64,000 bases of DNA from the NCBI GenBank assembly GCA_003255065.1, contig QAOA01004502.1, positions 21,967-85,966 on the forward strand. Reading direction: 5' to 3'. The position numbers and the translations under genes were made by a program. The DNA comes from Cercis canadensis. Taxonomy: Eukaryota > Streptophyta > Magnoliopsida > Fabales > Fabaceae. Positions 56,089-64,000 of the stretch are shown one piece after another. The notes under the pieces were generated by a model that was not told the DNA's origin, did not search any database, and saw only the letters and a program-made list of their open reading frames with translations. Positions within the stretch are counted from its first letter, which is position 1; each line of letters opens with the position of its first letter.

Positions 56089-56480
56089 AGGAAAACACGA
56101 GCACACACAACCGTGGCAGCAAGCGTGTGGATGACACAGAGAGTCCAGAAAGAACACGTCAAGTACATGGCCGTGTCTATTCCCGTGTCGATTGACCAAA
56201 AGTGACCCACCTGAAGACACGGCCATGTCCATACCTAGGTAAGTATCCATGCATGTCATGTCACTAACACGGTCGCACACACGGCCGTGTCTTGCTCATG
56301 TCACTTATAAGGATTTTCTACACTCTACACACGGCCCAATACACAGGCATGTCACCCCCGTGTCACACCAACACCCCCACTGCCATGCACATGTCAACTT
56401 TCCGTGTTTCTTACCCAAGCCCAACACGCCCACAATATACAGCCGTGTTGTGGCCGTGTCACTTAAAACCCTTTAAAATT
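55945..56480. repeat. Cluster of ACACGGCCGTGT-type palindromes
   Basis: At least eight near-palindromic motifs occur in about 500 bp, e.g. 'aacacggccaatgacatgg' (56031), 'acatggccgtgtctattcc' (56164), 'acacacggccgtgtcttgc' (56277) and 'gttgtggccgtgtcact'. Part of the spacing is quasi-periodic: 'gaagaacacgg' units near 55946 and 56027 and a related one near 56147. The same motifs occur inverted at 17419-17848 and in the 5' LTR at 48097-48400. Confidence 0.8.
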
Positions 56481-57672
56481 CTGGTTCACGGGTCATCATT
56501 TCACTTAAAAAAAAAAAAACCAATTTCTCTCATTCTCCTCTAAATCCCTAACCATTCCGGTACTCACATACCCATTTTCGGCCAAACTCCTCTAAATTGA
56601 ATAAGTGGCCCAAATGTAACAAAATAATAAAACATATGCCTAAAATGGGGTCACCAATTTAAAAATAAAAAAGAAAAAAAAATTTAGTCACACTAGGTTA
56701 GCACCCATAATCAACCTGGCTACAAGTACATGGTAAATGGAAATTTTAATATTGAAAAATTAATTGAAGACTTAGATCTGAAAATATGGTTTCTACAGTT
56801 TGTATTTCTTTACATGTTTACTATTTGAGGAACGTGAGAAACAAATATTTTCATGTCATCATGTAGGAAACATGTAAAGAAAGTAGATAAGTATTTTGCC
56901 TGTGATAAAGGAAAAGACAATTGTCATTATTCAAGATGATTCATGATGCGAAAGATATACTAGAACCAAAAAGACCAAGATTCGAGCCTGGGAATTAGCA
57001 AGAAATTTAAAATCAAGATTTAAGCTTGGGAATTGGCAAGAAATTTAAAATCATGATTTGACCCTGAGAATTAGCAAGAAATTTAAAACCAATGTTCGAT
57101 CCTGGGAATTGGCAAGAAATTTAAAAACTAAGATTTAAGCAAACACAGAAGCACAAGAATAAAACCGATAAACAACTAAAGAACTAACTAAATACCAAGT
57201 GAATGATATCTAATTCATTTATATAAAATTCACTCATTATTTAACATATATATATATATATATATCTGTGTGTGTGTGTGTCTGTATTTGTGTAAAATAA
57301 CTTATTTGTTTCATTGGAATGATTATTTATCCCATATTAATTCGTAATTGAATATTTTTATGATATCCTTTCTTTGAACTTGTGTTTTTATTGTCATAAT
57401 AACTTATTTATTTTTGTGTCCTTATGTTTATGTTTATGTTTATGATTATGATTATGTTTATTAAAAAATTAGCCAATTTATTTGGTTTATATAAGGTGTT
57501 GAATAATTTGTAAAATAGATATGAGAACAAGTTCAAAATTTGACAAACTTAAGGAATTTTGATTGCTTATAATTCCAACCAAGAGCCTATCTGTAACTTT
57601 AAGATAATGCGCTGCATATGCCCATGTTTCAAGCCCAATAAACTAGCAAATTAAATATTTAAATGTGTTCAT
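56089..57672 (+). repeat. Repeat X with flanking LTR-like part (plus-strand copy)
   Basis: Fullest copy of this family: palindrome cluster, 'cattccggtactcacatacc' (56555), the block 56593-56780 also found at the hAT target, then X proper (56784-57672) with ~38-bp units (56975-57145) and the microsatellite at 57245-57285. Inverted copy at 16561-17848; direct partial copies at 19310 and 45893. The frames at 56249 and 56292 fall in the palindrome cluster and are not conserved genes. Confidence 0.8.
57245..57290. repeat. Microsatellite (AT)n..(GT)n
   Basis: AT repeats, a short interruption, then GT repeats; same family-borne tract as in the other X copies. Confidence 0.9.
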
Positions 57673-57679
57673 TGGTTTG

Positions 57680-59390
57680 TAGTGTGATAGTAGATGGGGG
57701 AAGTTGTGCTAATGTAGCTTGTCTATACATAAACACTTCAAACCCTACATTCTCCAATCGCTTAACAATAGTGGAGAGGTAACAGTGAGCAAAAAAGTCC
57801 TAATCTCTTTCTCCATTGGCAAGTATGAAGATGAGGTGCTTTGTGATATTATTCCCATGTAGGCTAGCCACACACTCCTTGGTAGGACTTGACCATTTGA
57901 CTACAAAGTCAATCACAGTGGGTACATAAAACTATACTCATTTGTTTTCAACAAGAGGCTAATCACCTTGATCCCTATGTCTCCAAAGCAAATTCTAGAA
58001 GATCAAATACGGATAAAAAAGATTGTGAGCTTGAGAGAGAGCAAAAGAGAGTGGAGGCCAAGACCTTTAAGAGGCAAGAAAAAGAGAGAGAAACCGAGAG
58101 CAGATTGAGTGGAAAGAAGAGAGAAAAAATGAAAGATTATGAGCTTGGGAAAAGAGAGTCTAAGAAAGTTTTGCTTTCTCATAAGCCTACTCTAACATCC
58201 TTGTACAAAAAGACTTATGTTGAGACTAATCCCTTTAATCTTTCATGTTCTAGTGTGTGTTTGTCCCACGTGTAGAATCTTGAAGAAGTCTCTCAAAGAA
58301 CAACACAAGATGGAATGCTTCTCATATTGAAGAGTGACTTTCCCAAGGCTTCTATTGTTAACTTTACACATTTTCCTACTTTGACATCAAATTTTGTTGA
58401 TTGTGCACTTGCTGAAAATTGTTTAATCATGATCCTACTCTTGTTGTAATGGTGTATGCATGTGGAGATTTAGGAACTAATGTTGATGGATTAGGAGATT
58501 TCATGCTTCTTACTTATTCACATACTAGGGCACTAGGTCTAGATCATGTTAGAACCTTGTGTACAAGTGACTTTTATGATATCGGTAGGAAGAGTGTGAG
58601 TGTTGCATGGGCTGCACGACACCACCATATGCCAAATTGCTCTTTGTTTAGAAAGCTCGATGTGTAGTTATTCCATAACTCCATGTATAGATCTCACATT
58701 TCTTTTAATTCTTGCATAAATAACACTTTTTATGACACCAATGTATTTTGTAAGGATGAACTTGCGCATGGTTGTTATAGGCTTAGATTTGTTGGACATA
58801 ATTATTTGCTTTCTTTTAGATTTATATATAGAACCTATGGTTGGTTGTCCATACCTTACAAGGTTTGTCATATCTCTCATACCCTATCTAAAGTGGTGAA
58901 TCTTTTGTTACACATTTCCATTGGATACTTTTTGAAGGCCTACTTCGTGGTATTTTTAAATCAATAGCTGAGTTTAGTTTATTCTAGTCCTACAGTGCTT
59001 GCTTCACTATTTCTTTTATGTCTTTATGCATTTTTATGCTTTTGTGTTCCTCACAAAAATTTTAGCTTTGTGGTTTTTTGTAAGGAATTTGAGAGGGTGG
59101 TATTTGACCCGGGTATCTCCTTTTACTTTGTTGTTACAAATAAGGGAAAAGGAACTTGAATGTTCAAGATGAAGCTGATCAATGTAACACAAGTCTTAGT
59201 GGTTGCACTAAGTCTATCTTCCTCTACAATCTTAAACCTTGTTGTGGCTTGATATTAATTGGGTTTTACACTCATTACCCTTTTCTTGTTGATGTAGGTT
59301 AAAGATTTGAGGGCAAATCTTTTTGAAGAGGGAGGGGATGATGCGATCCAAGGTAGCAACACCAAGGAGGCCGAGGCTAGGGTTTAGCTC
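57680..59390 (+). pseudogene. Internally deleted gypsy polyprotein (protease/linker and C-terminal tail)
   Basis: 57760-58050 translates to a gypsy protease-linker region with LISFSIGKYEDEVLCDIIPM, a following ASHTLLGRT block, and YSFVFNKRLITLIPMSPKQI. 58051-58275 continues as a Lys/Glu-rich linker ending KKTYVETNPFN. RT, RNase H and integrase are missing. The far end (59290-59385) is the polyprotein C terminus, DLRANLFEEGGDDAIQ. Between them (58300-59280) lies ~1 kb with frames of 70-94 codons (58419, 58683) that I do not recognise. Stops interrupt the first part. An element that lost its enzymatic core, perhaps replaced by other sequence. Confidence 0.7.
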
Positions 59391-60025
59391 ATAGTTATTT
59401 GGTAAATAGTCTTTGTATTTTGATATCATTGTTGGGCCGAATAGCCATGTATTTAGGGTATTTATTTTCTGATTTATTTCTTGAGACTTTGTTTTAGGTT
59501 AAGTTTGTAGTAATGGCCCATTTTGAACTTCTATTAGGGCTAGTCATTACTTAAGCAACTTAGGGCTTGCTTAGTTGGGTTTTAGGATCTTTGGGTCAGT
59601 TTAGGTTCGGTTACCCACTCAGCTCCTAAAATCGCCCCACAAACACTTTAAGAAGCTGATTGCCTTTGTCATCATTCAGAAATTAATCAAAGAACTTGTT
59701 GAGAGGTTTCTTCTCTTTTCTCTCTTTTGAGAGCTATGGACCAGCAAGGGTACAACTTGCTTGGTGCTAGAATCATATCACTCCCAATCTCCTTTTTCCC
59801 TGAAGTTTGGCGATTCAATCAATGCTTCATCATTTCCACGTTGGTTCTTGATTCTTTGTGCTTGAGAGGTTTAGTTGCATTGTTGAGTTGCTCATTCTAA
59901 GTTTAAGGGTCTTCACTTCATTTCCATTCATCTTGTTTTGTTTGATTCACTGGCCAATTTCTTGGGATCCTTGGATTCGTGGTGTTATGCTGAGTTGACC
60001 TATATTCACAAGGGAAATCGCATCA
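59391..60025 (+). repeat. Probable LTR of the deleted gypsy at 57.7 kb
   Basis: Follows the polyprotein tail and ends 'gggaaatcgcatca', the same type of terminus as the nested element at 34852 ('gggattcgcatca'), though the bodies differ. The left boundary is not resolved. It abuts, with ~15 bp between, a polypurine tract belonging to a different LTR. Confidence 0.6.
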
Positions 60026-60038
60026 ACAAGCAAAATGT

Positions 60039-60054
60039 TAAGTTTGGGGGTATT
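60039..60054 (+). other. Polypurine tract remnant
   Basis: 'aagtttgggggtatt' directly precedes an LTR starting 'tgttaagtgg', the usual arrangement at the 3' end of Tat/Athila-type internal regions. Almost all of the internal region it belonged to is missing. Confidence 0.65.
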
Positions 60055-61432
60055 TGTTAAGTGGATTTTACACCCACTTTGTAAATGCTTTTAGCTTAAC
60101 TTTATGTTTGTGTCTTGAGATTTGTAGCCTTAATCTTGTTCATTCTGTCTATTTTGTAGGTTTGAATGGAAAAAGTGAAAATTATTGCTTAAAGAGGCAT
60201 TGAAGACAAGATATGACAAATTTTTGGTTTGTTGGGTGTTGCTATGCTACTCCCTGGCGTCGCTACGCTCGAAGTCCACCAGCTGCAGAGGTGAGCAAGG
60301 TGTTGGGCATCCTTATGCTACTTCCTAGCTTCGCTACGCCCTCTCTTAGCCAAAAGCCACATTGAAGCATCCTTTGGGCGTCGCTACGCCCTTGACCAAT
60401 GTCGCTATGCCCATGACCTAGAGTCGCTTTGCCAGGCCATCCACCAAAGCACTCCCTGGGCGTCCTAGCGCTCGTGATCCAGCGTCCCAACGCCCAACGT
60501 GCATTCTTCCGCGCACGTGCTTTGTTTTTCCTATTAGAATTAGGAGTAATAGGTTTTAGTATTTAAGCAACTTTTAGGTTTGAGTTTAGGGATCTTTTCT
60601 TGACTTTTTAGAAGTAAGGAAGCAAGAGCAAAACGAGGATTTGAGAGGTGCAACTTGGACAGCAAATCGGTAGCTTCTCTACTGAGTTTTATTCTTCTTC
60701 CCTTTGAATTATGTCTAGATTTTACCCTACCATGTTCTTATCTTTTGCTGTGAGCTAATCTCTTATTTAGGGCTATGATGTAGCCTAATTTTAAACGGTT
60801 GTAGTTTCTTGTGAAATTAATTTAAGGTTTATATTTTTTATTTGAGTGTTTATCCCTATTCTTAATGCTTCTAATTAATTGGCCATTAATTAGTTGATTA
60901 GTTAATCACTTAGAGAATGAAAGTGATTTGTGTGTCTAGTTCATTGAGATGAATACCACAGGTTGCATGTAGGATAGGAATATACCTTTATGACTTGTGT
61001 AGTCAATTAAGAGATTCATAGAACCTAATGAATTTGTAATTATTATAACTCGTATAGTAATATACAAGGTTAGTAATTGATGATATTTTCACCAGACCTT
61101 GGGAGAGGCTAGTGAATGAATTAGGGAATCTTAACTAGCAATTAGGAAGATAAATTGATATTAATGACATGAGGAATGAAAACCGGGATTATTTTTGGTG
61201 AAATCGGAACCATAGGCTTTTCTCTCTTGATTAATTAGTCGTTTTCTCTGTCTTAGCTTATTTTCAGTTTACTTAAAGTTCTATCTTGAAAATCTCCATA
61301 CTCGTTGATTAGATAAAATTGAGATTAACGCAATTTCGATAATTGATAACATTAGTCCTCATGGGAATGATAATTAACTCACATCTTATTACTTGGAAAC
61401 GATAATGTGCACTTGCGTTAGAATTTTACACA
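60055..61432 (+). repeat. Full LTR (1378 bp) of the deleted gypsy family
   Basis: Starts 'tgttaagtgg' after a polypurine tract and ends 'gaattttacaca', so TG..CA termini are present. Positions 60250-60500 carry repeated GCGTCGCTACGC-like inverted motifs; the remainder is AT-rich ('ctaattaattggccattaat'). The last third is duplicated at 31311-31784. Pol sequence starts immediately after it with no primer site. Confidence 0.78.
60250..60500. repeat. Cluster of GCGTCGCTACGC-type inverted motifs in the LTR
   Basis: Variants of a 12-bp element with self-complementary ends (GCGT....ACGC) occur about seven times: 'ggcgtcgctacgctcg', 'agcttcgctacgccc', 'ggcgtcgctacgccc', 'tgtcgctatgccc', 'gagtcgctttgcc', 'gcgtcctagcgctc', 'agcgtcccaacgccc'. 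The stretch is much more GC-rich than its surroundings. Confidence 0.8.
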
Positions 61433-62968
61433 ACAATAGTGGTCAAGAATGAGAATAATGAATGGATCCTAACTAGAACTGTGACTAGCTGGAGAGTGTG
61501 CATTGACTACATGAAGCTCAATAAGGCCACTAGAAAGGATCACATCCCCTTGTCTTTTATTGATCAGATGCTTGACAGAATGGTTGGCCATCCTTATTGT
61601 TGTTTTCTTGATGGATACCCTAGCTATAATTAGATCTCTATAGCACCTGAATATTAGGAGAGGACTACCTTCACTTGCCCATATGGGAAATTTGCCTTCA
61701 GACGCATCTCCTTTGGGTTATGCAATGCACCAACCTCTTTTCATATGTGCATGATGGCAATTCTCTTACATGGTGGAGAGGTTTATTGAAGTGTTTATAG
61801 ATGACTTTTTAGTCTTTGGAACTTCTTTTGATTCATGCTTGGCTAATCTTGCTTAAGTTCTCCAATGTTGTGAAGAAACTAATCTAGTGCTCAACTGGGA
61901 AAAGTGCCACCTTATGGAGACATAGGGCATTGTCTTAGGCCATAAGATCTATGCTTCTGGTGTTGCGGCTGATTGGGCTAAGAAAGAAACTATTGAGAAG
62001 CTTCCACCTCCTACATATGCTAAAGGAGTGTGTAGTTTTATGGGTCATGCTGGATTCTATAAGTGCTTCATTAAAGACTTCTCCAAGATAATTGAGCCTT
62101 TCTACAATCTACTTCTCAAAGATGTGCCTTTTAAAATTATTGTAGATTGTCTTAAGGCTTTCCAAGTTCTTAAGAAGGCTTTGGTATCTGCCCCTATGAT
62201 CATAGCTGCTGATTAGGATTTTCCTTTTGAATTGATGTGTGATGCCAATGATTTTGCTATAGGAGCTATTTTGGGATAGAGTAGAAACAAGCTCTTTCAT
62301 GTTATTTATTATGATAGTCGCTCCTTTAACCCTGCTTAGATGAACTATGTCACCACTGAAAAGGAACTGCTGCCAATGGTTTATTCTTTTAACAAGTTTT
62401 GGCCATACTTCATAGGACCAAGACCATATTCTACATTGACCATTATGCCATCATGTATCTGATCAAGAAAAAAGATGCAAAACTCAGATTAATCAAGTTG
62501 GTGCTCCTACTATAAGAGTTTGACTTGGAGATCAAAGACAAGAAGGGAACAAAAAATCAAGTAACTGATCATTTGTACCGCTTAGAGCCATATGAGCAAT
62601 ATGATTAGACAAAGCCTCATATTAATGATGCATTCCCAAATGAACAACTCTATAATATCTCTGTTTGGAAGCTTCCTTGGTATTCAGATTTTGCTAATTA
62701 TTTGACTAGTAAGGTTCTTCCACTAGAGCAAAACAACAATCAACAGAGGAAGAAATTTCTCTATGATGTGAAGCATTACTTATGGGATGACCCTTTTGTC
62801 TACAAGCATTGCTCTGATAGGATTATCAGAAAGTGTGTCCCTAAAGAGGAGATGGTGAGTATACTTCATCATTGCCATTCTTCCAAATATAGTGGTCACT
62901 TTAGAGCTAACCATTCTGCAGCTAAGATCCTTTAGTCAGGTTTCTACTAGTTGACATTGTTCAAAGGC
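61433..62968 (+). pseudogene. Gypsy pol fragment, second copy (RT to integrase start)
   Basis: Same starting point inside RT (VKNENNEWILTRTVTSWRVC), same domain order and the same stops as 31785-33320, at a constant offset of 29648, plus private changes (an extra stop after PSYN at 61631; CAG to TAG type). Some stops differ: 'cctaaagaggagatgg' here is open where the first copy reads 'cctaaataggag'. Identity is roughly 97-98 percent by eye. The shared dead state shows that both derive from an already broken element. Confidence 0.88.
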
Positions 62969-63786
62969 ACACTGATGAGGATCCTAACACCCAATCAAGA
63001 GACCCGTTATCCATATCTGTGGGTCCGATCACAAGAGCAAGAGCTAAAAGGATGCAAGAAGCTTTGAACGGCTTGATTGATAAGATCGAGGCTCAAGGAA
63101 CAAGTTTGGATGGACGCCAAAAGTTTGTGTGCTCAATTTTGGCTAAAAATGAAGATATTGAAGACGGGTAGAACCTTGGGGGCCGCAGCCTCCAAAACTC
63201 GATGTTGTAGCACTCCAAATCACTCAGAATGGCTTCTAGACAAGGCCTAAGTTGCCGCAGCACCTAGCAAGCCAGGCACCGCAGCGCCAACCCTCAATGT
63301 CGCAGCTCCCCGTCAATTTATAGCTTAGCGAGTTTTGACCCAAAATGAGTGTTTTGGTTAGTGGCTCCAAGCTTGGACCAACTTTTAGCCAATTTCACTT
63401 AGGTTATTAATCTTATCCATTGGGGACATCTAGCTATTATTTTGGGCTTATTTAGGTTTTGTTAAGGCCTTTGGCCCAATTAGACTTAGAATTAGGGTTA
63501 TACTTGTTTTGTTTAAAAGGGAGGCCAATGCTCTTGTCATGGTCAGAATACGCATTTTGAGTAAAGTTAAGAGTCTTCTCCTTCCATGGTTTTTTGAAGA
63601 ACTAGTATAACTTATCAAGAACCCTAGTTCTTATGGCGTTTGTAACTTATCAAGTACTCCAGGTTCTTGTGGCGTTCAATCCTAGAACTTATTGCTTGTC
63701 TTCTATCTTTCTCGAGCGTGGCATTCATATATCTTCCCTGGATACCTTCAGTTCCCGCTTTGCTAAGCGATGGATCGAGTTCCTCG
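62969..63786 (+). mobile_element. Nested gypsy 3' end, second copy
   Basis: Counterpart of 33321-34766: polyprotein tail with GPITRARAKRMQEALNGL, then LTR sequence. It is uninterrupted, with no gap and no duplicate. At 63787 it leaves the paralogue's sequence and enters the foreign sequence also seen at 54298. CG/CNG sites around 63181-63310 ('ggccgcagcc', 'gccgcagcacc', 'caccgcagcgcc') are intact here and mutated in the 34-kb copy. Confidence 0.82.
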
Positions 63787-64000
63787 TTGATGAGCTGCCG
63801 AGGCTCCTCAAATTAATTAAGTTTAAGGTCGGTTACCTAAGCTATTTGCAGCAAAGGGCAGCCCTAAGTCGAACCTAAGGATTGTTCTATTTAGTGAATC
63901 ATATTAAGAAGCATGTAAACAGAGGGGGTTTTGTTTGGTTTAAGTACTTGACAAAAAAATAATTGTAAGTGGTAACCTAAAGGAAAACAACCAATCCAAG
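63787..64000. mobile_element. Sequence shared with the 54298 insert (runs off the window)
   Basis: Begins 'gatgagctgccgaggctcc' and carries 'gcagccctaagtcgaaccta' and 'ttctatttagtgaatcatat', matching 54298-54430 closely and more weakly after that. It replaces the paralogous LTR sequence at 34767. The right end lies outside the window. The frame that enters it from the LTR ([12 protein letters not shown]) is not evidence of a gene. Confidence 0.6.

Noticed and set aside
58419-58967. ORFs at 58419 and 58683 as host genes
   Set aside because: No recognised domain; they lie between two parts of a deleted gypsy polyprotein. Kept only as unexplained filler.
1-64000. tRNA or rRNA genes
   Set aside because: No cloverleaf or rRNA-like sequence was seen by eye on either strand; the only tRNA-related sequences are retroelement primer sites. 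A tRNAscan-type run would settle it.

Overview
This is plant nuclear DNA, most likely from a eudicot. Spliceosomal GT..AG introns, a MuDR-type (MULE) transposon, Ty3/gypsy retrotransposons with an Asp-tRNA-type primer site, a hAT element and Helitron-like 3' ends all point that way. I found no intact single-copy gene, rRNA, tRNA or CRISPR. The window is repeat-dense, heterochromatin-like DNA made of a long satellite array followed by nested, decayed transposons.

Layout. 1-16114: one satellite array of about 150 monomers in two lengths (~104 and ~114 bp), with higher-order and very recent internal duplications. It stops against a minus-strand LTR and primer site (16115-16405) and a gap. 16561-22411: an inverted LTR/repeat copy, an LTR 3' half, a Helitron-like 3' end, and AT-rich repeats that recur elsewhere in the window. 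22422-29464: a complete MULE with ~187-bp terminal inverted repeats and a perfect 10-bp target duplication. It carries a decayed mudrA transposase (plus strand) and a decayed MAIN-like plant mobile domain gene (minus strand), arranged convergently. 29475-31311: host repeat of the MULE and a minus-strand LTR piece. 31311-36035: an internally deleted gypsy element, itself invaded by the 3' end of another gypsy. 36036-47260: older repeats holding a hAT element with 8-bp target duplications (37659-38896), a foldback element, the second arm of a long inverted repeat and a second Helitron-like 3' end. 47270-47890: a broken papain-type cysteine peptidase fragment. 47930-56088: a nearly full-length but dead Tat/Athila-type gypsy (LTR, PBS, gag, protease, RT, RNase H, integrase). 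56089-64000: repeats, an internally deleted gypsy, two adjacent LTRs, and a second copy of the composite dead element seen at 31 kb.

Two themes link the regions. First, decay looks driven by C-to-T/G-to-A change: most in-frame stops are TGA/TAG/TAA where CGA, TGG or CAA codons are expected, and two paralogous LTRs differ at a run of CG and CNG sites. Second, several apparent duplications are assembly artefacts. Ns at 33590-33964, 44264 and 51658 are each flanked by near-identical direct copies of contig-end sequence, and the paralogue at 61-63 kb shows the first gap should contain nothing. I found no convincing undescribed biological system. The best leads are the clusters of short palindromic motifs inside unrelated LTRs, the satellite-retroelement junction, and a short sequence that interrupts two different retroelements.
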